Positions 6,947 through 14,471 of a stretch of DNA of 25,389 nt are shown here, in pieces (the stretch's first letter is position 1; the number at the start of each line of letters is the position of its first letter). The stretch is from CBIHNH01 sp966211425 (GTDB taxonomy: Bacteria; Patescibacteriota; Saccharimonadia; Saccharimonadales; Saccharimonadaceae), in contig CBIHNH010000009.1 in NCBI GenBank assembly GCA_966211425.1, positions 1-25,389 of the forward strand, given 5' to 3'. The notes under the pieces are model-generated. The model was not told the DNA's origin, searched no databases, and was given only the letters and a program-made list of their open reading frames with translations. A program made the translations under genes and the position numbers.

Positions 6947-6954
6947 TTAGTTAT

Positions 6955-6960
6955 ATTTTA
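6955..6960 (-). promoter_or_regulatory. Putative -10 box of ychF
   Basis: On the minus strand TAAAAT lies eight bases before the ATG at 6946, consistent with a leaderless transcript. No clear -35 was found, so this rests on position and composition. Confidence 0.4.
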
Positions 6961-6990
6961 ACAGATTAGTTCTGAGAGTGGTGGAGAATC

Positions 6991-7019
6991 TTTACAAAAC
7001 TGTGTCAATATGGTATTAT
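6991..7019 (+). promoter_or_regulatory. Promoter of the second exported-protein cassette
   Basis: TTTACA (6991-6996), a 17-base spacer and TATTAT (7014-7019) with TGG directly before it make a sigma70-type promoter with an extended -10. Transcription should start near 7026, giving a leader of roughly 109 bases. Confidence 0.75.
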
Positions 7020-7031
7020 CAGAGTTAAGCT

Positions 7032-7108
7032 GCTCGCTAGGATACTAACGAGTGTAGCTCGTTCCGGTGTGGCTCAGATAGTCACGGCGGATTCACATCC
7101 TAGTGAGC
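7032..7108 (+). other. Three-way-junction-like 5' leader RNA, unclassified
   Basis: A 12-bp closing stem (7032-7043 with 7097-7108, one G-U) encloses two hairpins. One is AACGAG/CTCGTT (7047-7052/7058-7063, five-base loop). The other is 7069-7074/7080-7085 (one G-U, five-base loop), with outer CCG/CGG at 7064-7066/7088-7090. The ribosome site AAAGGA (7122-7127) lies about 14 bases beyond the closing stem. This is the layout of a cis-regulatory RNA, but I do not recognise the class. The fold is inferred by eye. Confidence 0.55.
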
Positions 7109-7134
7109 GAAACTACGATCGAAAGGACGACGCC

Positions 7135-7854
7135 ATGTCGTTGCTCATCACGGGGATCCAGCGCGTCAAGGCGTTCGTCCCCATGTTTTTGGCGGTCGCA
7201 CTGGCCGCATCCATGTCGCTGCTCGGAGTTCCGAGCGCGTCTGCGAATGCTGGCGTGACGGTGAATCGTGTCGATTCGTACGTCCCGTGCGCCCTCATGA
7301 GCCTCGAAGTCACCAACAACTTCCCTCATGTCGTTTACGTGCGCATCTACGAGGTCAGGAACGGTGTGCGGGTTGATCGCAACTTGATCGACAAGCTGGC
7401 CCCTGGCGAGTCATTCACCGCGAGTACTGACGGTGAACGCTACTTCGCCCACTCGCTTGGTGTGACAAGCGGCACCTACGGCGTAGGGCCTACTGGTCCA
7501 GGGTGGACCGACTGGGGTGCGATCGAGTTCGTCGCGCCGTCTGACTGCCCACCCATGACTGGGGTCACCAAGCTCAGCCGGCGCACGAAGTCGGTGACCA
7601 AGAAGTCTCGACCGGTTGTCCGGTTCAAGACAACGGCCTACTCCACGGATCTGGGCTATCAGGTCGTTGGCAAGGGCAAGCGAATCAAGTGGTCTGAGTA
7701 CTGGCAGTCGGGTTCACACACGATGTTTGGTCCTAGGCTGAAGCCTGGGCAGCGCATCAAGGTCAAGTTCTTCTCGCGCAGCCGTGATGACTCCGGAGTC
7801 CGGACCGACCCCGTCTACATCGGCAAGAAGAAGTTCAAGCGCACCCGCCGTTGA
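7135..7854 (+). CDS. Exported basic protein, unknown function
   Basis: 239 residues from ATG 7135, chosen because AAAGGA lies seven bases upstream and a Sec signal peptide starts there (hydrophobic core 14-31, cleavage near S-A-S-A-N-A at 34-39). The mature part has a beta-rich region at about 40-138 with C52 and C138, which could form a disulfide, and a strongly basic C-terminal part (145-239) ending KKKFKRTRR. All 17 lysine codons are AAG, unlike native neighbours. I do not recognise the family; it resembles small exported proteins of Actinobacteria in style. It has its own promoter, folded leader and terminator, as does the exported gene at 2600, so the two may be acquired or regulated alike. 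Confidence 0.85.
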   Translation: MSLLITGIQRVKAFVPMFLAVALAASMSLLGVPSASANAGVTVNRVDSYVPCALMSLEVTNNFPHVVYVRIYEVRNGVRVDRNLIDKLAPGESFTASTDGERYFAHSLGVTSGTYGVGPTGPGWTDWGAIEFVAPSDCPPMTGVTKLSRRTKSVTKKSRPVVRFKTTAYSTDLGYQVVGKGKRIKWSEYWQSGSHTMFGPRLKPGQRIKVKFFSRSRDDSGVRTDPVYIGKKKFKRTRR

Positions 7855-7871
7855 CGCACATCTCACTAGGA

Positions 7872-7907
7872 AAGCCCTGCACACACCATGTGCAGGGCTT
7901 TTCTCTT
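7872..7907 (+). terminator. Intrinsic terminator of the second cassette
   Basis: A perfect 12-bp stem, 7872-7883 with 7889-7900 (AAGCCCTGCACA/TGTGCAGGGCTT), with a five-base loop and a TTCTCTTT tail. Confidence 0.92.
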
Positions 7908-7941
7908 TGTCGAAAAACTATGGCGTATATCATGAGCACTT

Positions 7942-7950
7942 TGTTATAGT
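7942..7950 (+). promoter_or_regulatory. Extended -10 promoter of the TPR-like/giant-protein operon
   Basis: TGTTATAGT at 7942-7950 fits TGnTATAAT. Nine bases separate it from ATG 7960, so the transcript should start within about three bases of the start codon. Confidence 0.65.
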
Positions 7951-7959
7951 AAGGGCTAT

Positions 7960-8505
7960 ATGGAACAAAAGAGGGGACCTGTGCGGGTTTTATCTAGCTT
8001 ACTTTCGCGCGTGAGAGCCAAGCTAGGCACGCGAGTGTTCGTAGCTCTTTGTGGGGTGCTGGCACTAGTAATCGTTAGTGGAGCTGTGTGGCTCTGGTTT
8101 GCTACGCAGACCGTCGACAACAGAGGGATAGCCCTAAAAGGCATGCGCAAGGACTATGAGTCACTCAAGAAACAAGAACCTAAGTCGGAAAGGTCAGACG
8201 ACAAAGCTGCATACTACCAGCTACTTGCGAGCAGGGCGGCCGGCGCGCAGGATTATGATGGCGCGATAAAGGCGTTCGAGGATCGTCATGATGTGCTCGG
8301 CGACAAAATGCCTGCAGGAGATTTTACTGAGCTAGCGACCTACTATTGTCGGATAGATGACAAGCAGGGCGCCATCGAAGCCCTTAGGGGCGGCGCGCAG
8401 CTTAACCAAGCATCGGACAGCGACAAGTCACGTCTAGCCGCAGGACAGAAAATCATAGATGAACAGGGGTGTAGGGCATGGTTGCAGCCATTAGATCAAG
8501 AATAA
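7960..8505 (+). CDS. Single-pass membrane protein with TPR-like region
   Basis: 181 residues. A basic N-terminus (1-25) precedes one membrane helix at about 27-49; the remainder is predicted to be external and helical. Residues about 85-170 read as two or three TPR-like helix pairs (AAYYQLLASRAAGAQDYDGAIKAFEDR and TELATYYCRIDDKQGAIEALRGGAQL), so a protein-interaction role is likely; the family is not recognised. The upstream -10 suggests a leaderless mRNA. Its 3' end overlaps the start of the 1043-residue exported protein by 28 bases, implying coupled translation and a shared job, for example as a membrane partner for that protein. Confidence 0.75.
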   Translation: MEQKRGPVRVLSSLLSRVRAKLGTRVFVALCGVLALVIVSGAVWLWFATQTVDNRGIALKGMRKDYESLKKQEPKSERSDDKAAYYQLLASRAAGAQDYDGAIKAFEDRHDVLGDKMPAGDFTELATYYCRIDDKQGAIEALRGGAQLNQASDSDKSRLAAGQKIIDEQGCRAWLQPLDQE

Positions 8506-11500
8506 TAGTTGGGCTAACCTTTACCGCAGCAGTACTCGTAATGGCTATGGCTACTATGCAGCCAGCAGGAGCGTTAACCGCTAACCTTGGTAACAAATCA
8601 CCGTTTGACGGAAACTCTCAGCCGAGCCAAACCGTAGACGGTCAGAGTAGGCATCATCACCGATTACGCTTCACCGAACTCGGCGAGCATTACACGGTAC
8701 AGTTGCGGGTATACATGAACAATCAGTCCTCTTTCTCCGGTAGATCCGTAGTTTTCAATAAAGAGAACAACCAATGTTTTACGAGAATGCTCAATGATCG
8801 CCCAGCCGATAGCACACAGATAGTTATCGTGAATGTCGGGTCAGTGAATGGTGTCGGCGGAACAGATTATCCAATCCAAGCACGATATTTGTGCGATAAC
8901 CCTACTCAGGGATTGTTCGGCCGCAACTTCGCGCTGACAAACCCACAGCACGATGCTGATATCGATCAATGGTATGTCGAGGTGTCGGTGCGTTATAACG
9001 ATGCAACAATAAACCAGTTGATAAAAGAAATTGGCGGGCCAACCCAGAGAAATGCGATAGGGTTTTCCGTAAGAGTGCCGAATGCCCCTGGAGCTAAAGT
9101 CGCCCCTACTGGGGCTGGTGGGCGTAATTACTCAGTGCTTGGAAACATGAGTACAGGCAGCTCAACGATACTGCTTCCATTTGCCGATAAATGCTATACG
9201 ACCGGTGGTACTCGGACCATAGTGATTTATGATGCAGACTACGGAAATAGTCAATTCGGCGACACGACAATTGAGGTATTTCGGAGAGGCACAAACAACA
9301 AAGTTAATCTCACGGGGGTGGAAAATACAGCTGGGGTGAATAGCACTACGCGAATACTAACGGCAACTAGCGGCAATCGATCGAGGGTTAGTTTCGAGAG
9401 CGAGATGTACAAGCAGTATGTTATCCGGATATCTGGACTTCATAACGGCAATACTATCGATATCAGCTTACCGAGTCAGATGGAAGCAATCTATGGTACC
9501 GTGCAGTGCGTGCCGCCACCTAATTGCGATGACCCAGGGCAGCCGCCATGCCCGCAGCCAGAGCCGAGGACCGTATCGATCGATCCTGTTGCAGCCGTAA
9601 ACCAGTCAGATATGGAACCCGGTGAAAGTACTACGGCAACAGCCTATGCTTCCGTGGACGGCTTCCCGAGTCTGTACGCCGGAGACTGGCCGTACAACGA
9701 AGATGCTGTACGAAATGCAGTCAATTTAGTTTCTGATGGTATTGCAGCAGCAAGGCCTCAGGCGGAGAATTATCGGCCCGCTGACGGAAGAAGACTAAAT
9801 AGTGCTTCTACAGGGAATCTGCAGGCTGCATGCGCTAGGATGGGCGCCGACGGCACATTGAGCGATCGTGATTACCGTCAAAACTGCAGTACCTCTTACA
9901 CTCATTATGTATGTGCGAACGGCTCAACTAGAACGATTGCAAACGGTTGCGGCGCGGGAGTAGGGGGCTATCGTTGGCGCTGCGCTATAAACGGTGATTA
10001 TTGGGCTTACAACACTGGAGCTACTAGCTCGTCAGGTTGTGGTGCTGTATATGACTGGCGATGCTGGGGGAATGACGCAGTAGTTGCGACACAGCATAAC
10101 CAGCCTGGCCAGATATGTACGCGCTGGTATTGTAACTTACCGAGCAATAATACTTGGAATGACATGTCTAATCCACCAAACGATTTTGCCTGTAAGATAT
10201 TCCGTTGTGCTGCGGTAAATCCTGCGGGGATTACCTTGCCCAGATTTGGGGGAAATGGCGTATTCAGTAATAACCAGCTTGAGCTCAGTAGTGCAAATTC
10301 ATCTGATCCAAACTATGTAAAAAACAGTGGTGGCCAGCAGATAATTGCGAACGGTGGCTGTGGGTATAGGTGCACCGGAACTAATGGCGTGACGGGTGCT
10401 GGAATAGAGGGCGGTGGTGCACAGGCTCCGCTCGATACAGCTGAGTACGGTAACGATAAACACTGCTATTACCAGCCAACGTTCCATATACAGTGCAATA
10501 TAAACGGCATGGTATTTCCGGCAGTCTTGCAACCAGTTCAATTCGATGGAAACTATTGTATCAATCATCCGGTCCTCAATGCAGGAGCCAGTGCTGCTAT
10601 CGGTAGTGATGTTTGTATGACCGTAAGTGTCGTCACTCCGGCAAACGGTCAGGCGTGGGCTGATATCGGCAAGGGCAACGGGACTACCTGGTCCTTCTCT
10701 GTTAGCGGTCCAGCAACTTCCTGTGCCAAGGTCATCGCGCGGCCGATCGTGCACTTCCATGGCGGTGATGTCTCGGTAGGATCGCCATTTACATCGTCTA
10801 TCTGTGCCACTAATCCAACAAACTCGTCGATCGTTACCTGGCCGGGCGTGTCTCACGGTGGCTCCAGTGTAGACTGGGCGGCCTATGCATCGGGCAACAT
10901 CACGAACTTTGCGACCGCGAAGAAGCAGAACGTTAACGTGCCAAGAGGCCTGGCCTTCGCGAACACCGTCGGGTCGGGTAACGTCTATGGCGGTAGTTAT
11001 GGGCCTATGCCGTGTATCGCTAACCACGCCGGCATGAAAACTGCTGGCATAAGTAGCATTGGCTCGCTCAATGCATCGCTTGCGAGTGGGTCATACGACT
11101 ATAGCGGACCGAATATCAATAACAGCCCAACTATACCGAAGGGTCGGCAGCTCGTTATCTATGTGGACCACGATCTACGCATCGGAAGCAATATCAGTTA
11201 CGACCGTACGACCGGTGGCGGTTGGGCCTCTGTCGATGATATCCCGGGACTAAAAGTTGTCGTGACTGGCAACATCAGCATTGCCCCAGGAGTGTCACAG
11301 CTTGACGGTATCTATGTAGCCCAGCCGGATAGTGGCGGTAACGGTGGAAACATCTATACCTGCGCCGATGTCGTCTCTGGTAACCCTATATCAAACCACG
11401 ACACATGTAAGCAGACGGTACTGACGGTAAACGGTTCGTTCATCGCTAAGCGTGTTGTCCTAGGGCGAACCGCAGGCACCGCAATACAGGGACAGCCTGC

Positions 11501-11609
11501 AGAAGTATTCAACTACCTCCCAGAGATATGGTTTACCGACTGGCCAGATTCGGATGCTCAAAAAGGCTACCGGTACGACTCTGTTAGCAACCTTCCACCA
11601 ATCCTCTAG
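8478..11609 (+). CDS. Giant exported Cys-rich protein, possible T4P-associated adhesin
   Basis: 1043 residues. Residues 1-33 form a signal peptide (core about 9-27, AGALT cleavage region). A beta-rich domain spans about 40-340. A proline-rich hinge at 345-363 (CVPPPNC...PCPQPEP) leads to an Ig-like stretch, a Cys/Trp/Asn/Gly-rich region at about 465-700 with many cysteines, and a C-terminal domain at about 755-1020 with GRQLVIYVDHDLRIG, LKVVVTGNISI, LDGIYVAQP, GSFIAKRVVLGR and AEVFNYLPEIWF. That last pattern recurs, from memory, in CPR proteins near minor pilins and suggests a beta-helix-like fold. No membrane anchor is visible after the signal peptide. It lies just before pilM but in a different transcription unit. 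A tip adhesin analogous to PilY1 is inferred, not shown. Confidence 0.8.
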   Translation: MVAAIRSRIIVGLTFTAAVLVMAMATMQPAGALTANLGNKSPFDGNSQPSQTVDGQSRHHHRLRFTELGEHYTVQLRVYMNNQSSFSGRSVVFNKENNQCFTRMLNDRPADSTQIVIVNVGSVNGVGGTDYPIQARYLCDNPTQGLFGRNFALTNPQHDADIDQWYVEVSVRYNDATINQLIKEIGGPTQRNAIGFSVRVPNAPGAKVAPTGAGGRNYSVLGNMSTGSSTILLPFADKCYTTGGTRTIVIYDADYGNSQFGDTTIEVFRRGTNNKVNLTGVENTAGVNSTTRILTATSGNRSRVSFESEMYKQYVIRISGLHNGNTIDISLPSQMEAIYGTVQCVPPPNCDDPGQPPCPQPEPRTVSIDPVAAVNQSDMEPGESTTATAYASVDGFPSLYAGDWPYNEDAVRNAVNLVSDGIAAARPQAENYRPADGRRLNSASTGNLQAACARMGADGTLSDRDYRQNCSTSYTHYVCANGSTRTIANGCGAGVGGYRWRCAINGDYWAYNTGATSSSGCGAVYDWRCWGNDAVVATQHNQPGQICTRWYCNLPSNNTWNDMSNPPNDFACKIFRCAAVNPAGITLPRFGGNGVFSNNQLELSSANSSDPNYVKNSGGQQIIANGGCGYRCTGTNGVTGAGIEGGGAQAPLDTAEYGNDKHCYYQPTFHIQCNINGMVFPAVLQPVQFDGNYCINHPVLNAGASAAIGSDVCMTVSVVTPANGQAWADIGKGNGTTWSFSVSGPATSCAKVIARPIVHFHGGDVSVGSPFTSSICATNPTNSSIVTWPGVSHGGSSVDWAAYASGNITNFATAKKQNVNVPRGLAFANTVGSGNVYGGSYGPMPCIANHAGMKTAGISSIGSLNASLASGSYDYSGPNINNSPTIPKGRQLVIYVDHDLRIGSNISYDRTTGGGWASVDDIPGLKVVVTGNISIAPGVSQLDGIYVAQPDSGGNGGNIYTCADVVSGNPISNHDTCKQTVLTVNGSFIAKRVVLGRTAGTAIQGQPAEVFNYLPEIWFTDWPDSDAQKGYRYDSVSNLPPIL

Positions 11610-11674
11610 CTCGCACACTACAGAAAAGTCCTAGACAAATAACACAAATAGCTTGTGGTTTTACATGACGCTCA

Positions 11675-11683
11675 TGCTATAAT
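11675..11683 (+). promoter_or_regulatory. Extended -10 promoter of the pil operon
   Basis: TGCTATAAT at 11675-11683 is a perfect extended -10. Eleven bases separate it from the pilM ATG, so the leader is about five bases and the mRNA is close to leaderless. TTGTGG (11653-11658) is a weak -35 at a long spacing. Confidence 0.7.
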
Positions 11684-11694
11684 TCAACTAACAT

Positions 11695-12738
11695 ATGAAG
11701 ATTTTGAGTGGGGCAGAAGAATACTTTGCGTTGGACATCGGTGCAACAGCCATCCGAGTCGTCCAGCTGAGTGGATCGGGGACGAGCTGGTCCCTCACGC
11801 ACTTCGGTGTTGCCCCGGTTGACTATCGCGTCAGTTCTTCGGACGCTCCAGACGACCAGAGAAAGCTCAGTGAGGTTATCCTGTCGGTTATCGCGCAGAG
11901 TGGCATCCGGGCAAAGAACGTCGTGGTTGGAGCACCGTCGAACAAAGTTTTCGCTACAGTCGTCGACCTTCCCGACATGCCAGAGAACGAACTAGCTAAC
12001 ACCATCAGATACCAGTCTGACCAGTACATCCCGATGTCGACCGATGAAGCCAAGATCGATTGGGCCGTCCTCGGTAAATCAACAAAGGACGCCGTCAACA
12101 ACGAAGTCCTTCTCGCAAGCATCCCGAATAGTTTCGTTGAGCAACGCCTCGATCTGATCGAGGGTCTTGGGTTTAACGTCGTGGCTATCGAGCCAGAGTC
12201 TATTGCCCTGACGCGAGCACTATTGCCGGCCGGCATCCCTGAAGGGAAACTGATCGTCGAGCTCGGTGACTTTTCTACTGATATCATCATGACATTTGGC
12301 GATGCGCCGCGCTTGATACGTTCCGTACAGGTCGGGGTCCAGACTATCATAAAGGCGGCGTCACAGAACCTCAACGTGGATCCACAGCAGGCGCAGCAGT
12401 TTATTTCAAAGTTCGGTCTTCAGCCAGACAAGCTCGAAGGTCAGGTGTTCCGTTCGATAGAGTCAACGGTCGAGCAGTTCTCGGTCGAGGTCAGCAAGTC
12501 GGTAAAGTTTTTCCAGACAAAATATCCGAACGTACCTGTTAGCACAATGATTTTATCTAACCATGCCGCAACGATACCTGGTATGGGTGAATACCTCAGC
12601 GCAAAGATAGGTATACCGGCAGAACTCGGTAATCCATGGCAGCGGGTTCGCGTCAGCAACAAGGATCAAAACACGCTCCAGACATTGTCGCCACAACTTG
12701 CGATCGCTATCGGTCTCGCGCAAAGGGGGGTAGAATGA
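11695..12738 (+). CDS. pilM: Type IV pilus assembly protein PilM
   Basis: 347 residues, an actin/FtsA-like ATPase. The phosphate-1 loop is FALDIGATAIRVVQL (about 11-25), phosphate-2 is VELGDFSTDIIM, and the C-terminal NHAATIPGMGEYL...PWQRV and the final LAIAIGLAQRG are typical. PilM is cytoplasmic and binds the N-terminal tail of PilN to link the pilus ATPases with the membrane complex. The ORF starts directly behind the extended -10 and ends in a TGA overlapping the pilN ATG (ATGA), giving coupled translation and showing that TGA is a stop here. Full length. Confidence 0.95.
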   Translation: MKILSGAEEYFALDIGATAIRVVQLSGSGTSWSLTHFGVAPVDYRVSSSDAPDDQRKLSEVILSVIAQSGIRAKNVVVGAPSNKVFATVVDLPDMPENELANTIRYQSDQYIPMSTDEAKIDWAVLGKSTKDAVNNEVLLASIPNSFVEQRLDLIEGLGFNVVAIEPESIALTRALLPAGIPEGKLIVELGDFSTDIIMTFGDAPRLIRSVQVGVQTIIKAASQNLNVDPQQAQQFISKFGLQPDKLEGQVFRSIESTVEQFSVEVSKSVKFFQTKYPNVPVSTMILSNHAATIPGMGEYLSAKIGIPAELGNPWQRVRVSNKDQNTLQTLSPQLAIAIGLAQRGVE

Positions 12739-13445
12739 TCCGCTTGAACCTACTTCCTGATGTAAAGATCGAATATCTAAAAACCAAGCGTGCTCACGCG
12801 CAGGTTATCGGCGTCGCGAGTATCGTGACGATGGCGGCTATTGGCCTAGTGGTGCTACTCGCTATCTGGGTATACGGTGGACAAGCTTTTCTCAAGAAAG
12901 ATCTAACTGACAAGATACAAAAAAATGCCGCAACCCTCAAAGCAAAGCCTGAGATCGATAAGTATCTGACGCTGCAGAACCAACTGGCGAATCTCACTGC
13001 GCTCCATGAGAGCAAGAGCGACTTTTCGCGACTGCTTCAGTTCTTGCCATCCATCACCCCTGAAGGCGTAAAGTTTAGCGGTATTGAGCTGACAGCGGAT
13101 GAGGAGCTGGGCTACACGCTGGTATTCCAGGGTGAAACAAAGGACTACACCGGTCTCGCAACGCTACGAGACACGTTGGTTAACGCTATGCTGGCGCCGG
13201 AGGGCGTCGATGTAAAAGACGGAGAAAAATTGTTTGAGACGGTCACCGTAGCGACGAGCTCTATCGGCTCGAGCACGAACGGTGGCTCGGTCGTATCGTT
13301 CCGTATCGAAACAGCCTATAACCCAAATGCTTTCCTGGCTAGCATTAAGAACCCGACAGTTTCGGTTCCTACGCTGACGACAACGCAGTCTGCCCAGTCC
13401 TCGCCCGATGTATTTGGCCGTAGCTCTGTAGAGGAGAATAACTAA
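12735..13445 (+). CDS. pilN: Type IV pilus assembly protein PilN
   Basis: 236 residues from ATG 12735, chosen over longer in-frame starts because of the strong ribosome site (AAAGGGGGG, 12722-12730) and the ATGA overlap with pilM. The N-terminus MIRLNLLPD matches the short cytoplasmic INLLP-type tail that docks into PilM. One membrane helix at about 26-48 (VASIVTMAAIGLVVLLAIWVY), then a coiled coil (about 50-95) and an outer ferredoxin-like domain follow. The Ser/Thr-rich C-terminal tail is longer than usual. PilN pairs with PilO to align the pilus platform. Confidence 0.9.
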   Translation: MIRLNLLPDVKIEYLKTKRAHAQVIGVASIVTMAAIGLVVLLAIWVYGGQAFLKKDLTDKIQKNAATLKAKPEIDKYLTLQNQLANLTALHESKSDFSRLLQFLPSITPEGVKFSGIELTADEELGYTLVFQGETKDYTGLATLRDTLVNAMLAPEGVDVKDGEKLFETVTVATSSIGSSTNGGSVVSFRIETAYNPNAFLASIKNPTVSVPTLTTTQSAQSSPDVFGRSSVEENN

Positions 13446-13446
13446 C

Positions 13447-14217
13447 ATGCAGGAAAACACAGGGGCAAACCAGGTGCAACAGACCGAGCAACCGACGGCA
13501 CAGCCAGCGAAACGCGCTATGACTGGTGTAAAAAAGCGCCAGCAGATCCAGGACACAAACAAAAAGACCTTTCTGTGGCTCGCAGGATCGGCAATCATCG
13601 TTTCGATGTGTCTAGTGGCGCTGCAGTTCTTGGTTCGCGAGTTTATGTTTAACCAAAAGATCATCAGCGCAAAGAGCGAAACGAACAAGACGTTGGAAAA
13701 TAACATAATAACTGCAGATGCACTACGAGAAAATATCAACAAACTTATCGCTGACGCTAGTCTGAGCAAGCTCAAATACGAAGCTCCAAACATCGAGACG
13801 ACTGCGCTCAACGTTATCATCGACGCTTTGCCGACCGAAGGTGATGCGACGAACTTCGCCAACTCGCTTCAGGCGGTTGTCTTACCTCGCTCAGGAGTAG
13901 CCATCAAGGAGCTGAGTACGACGGCAACTGCGGAATCAGCCGATAGCGCCGCAGTAGTTGCTCCGACCGGACAAGCAACACAACCAGTTACCGTACCGTT
14001 CAGCGCCGGTTTTACCGGTGACTATGCCAAGGTTATGGCAGCGCTCAGCGATATTTCACGAGTTATTCGTCCGATTGATCTGAGAGTGATGGCGATCACG
14101 GCCAGTGAAGGCAACGAGCTACAGGTTACCGTCGACGGCGTAACCTACTATCTACCAGCTCGAACGGTTGAAGTTCGCAAAGAGACGCTAAAGCCTGTGG
14201 AGACGAAGAAATCATGA
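13447..14217 (+). CDS. pilO: Type IV pilus assembly protein PilO-like
   Basis: 256 residues. A Gln/Thr-rich cytoplasmic N-terminus (1-40), one membrane helix at about 42-63 (FLWLAGSAIIVSMCLVALQFL), a coiled coil (about 66-104) and an external alpha/beta domain ending in a FTGDYAKVMAALSDISRVIRPIDL segment, characteristic of PilO. Sequence identity to model PilO is low, so the call rests on topology, the final motif and position after pilN. Start ATG 13447 lies one base after the pilN stop; its TGA overlaps the next ATG. Confidence 0.87.
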   Translation: MQENTGANQVQQTEQPTAQPAKRAMTGVKKRQQIQDTNKKTFLWLAGSAIIVSMCLVALQFLVREFMFNQKIISAKSETNKTLENNIITADALRENINKLIADASLSKLKYEAPNIETTALNVIIDALPTEGDATNFANSLQAVVLPRSGVAIKELSTTATAESADSAAVVAPTGQATQPVTVPFSAGFTGDYAKVMAALSDISRVIRPIDLRVMAITASEGNELQVTVDGVTYYLPARTVEVRKETLKPVETKKS

Positions 14218-14456
14218 AAAAATCAGACATAGCACTCCTGATCGTCATCGTTGCTATCAGCTTAGGTATTTCGTATTTTGTCGGCAAAGCTGTTCTAGAG
14301 CAGTTCGTTCAGAGCGATACCGAAGTAGAAAGAACAGATGCTATCAGTTCCGAGATAGTGCCTCCAAGCCAGAACGTCTTTAACGATCAAGCGATCAACC
14401 CAGCTGTGCCGATTAACATCGGTGATTCTAACAACCAACAACCGTTTGGTCAGTAA
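14214..14456 (+). CDS. Small single-pass T4P-operon protein
   Basis: 80 residues: a short basic start, a membrane helix at about 6-26 (IALLIVIVAISLGISYFVGKA) and an acidic, Asn/Gln/Pro-rich external tail. It begins inside the pilO stop (ATGA) and ends 15 bases before pilB, so it is certainly translated as part of the operon. The position corresponds to PilP in classical clusters, but there is no lipobox and no PilP beta domain; there is also no secretin for PilP to contact. Best described as an uncharacterised partner of PilN/PilO. Confidence 0.8.
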   Translation: MKKSDIALLIVIVAISLGISYFVGKAVLEQFVQSDTEVERTDAISSEIVPPSQNVFNDQAINPAVPINIGDSNNQQPFGQ

Positions 14457-14471
14457 TCGGGGCGTGGCGGT

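Noticed and set aside
2401..7900. Chimeric assembly as the source of the foreign-looking genes
   Set aside because: Two separate cassettes are each flanked by native-type genes and have native-type extended -10 promoters. Chimerism would need two independent joins; read mapping could still test this.
10299..11027. Minus-strand open frame of 242 codons inside the giant exported gene
   Set aside because: No ribosome site, motif or domain; the plus strand has signal peptide and coherent composition. Same for the minus-strand frame 13164-13862 opposite pilN/pilO.
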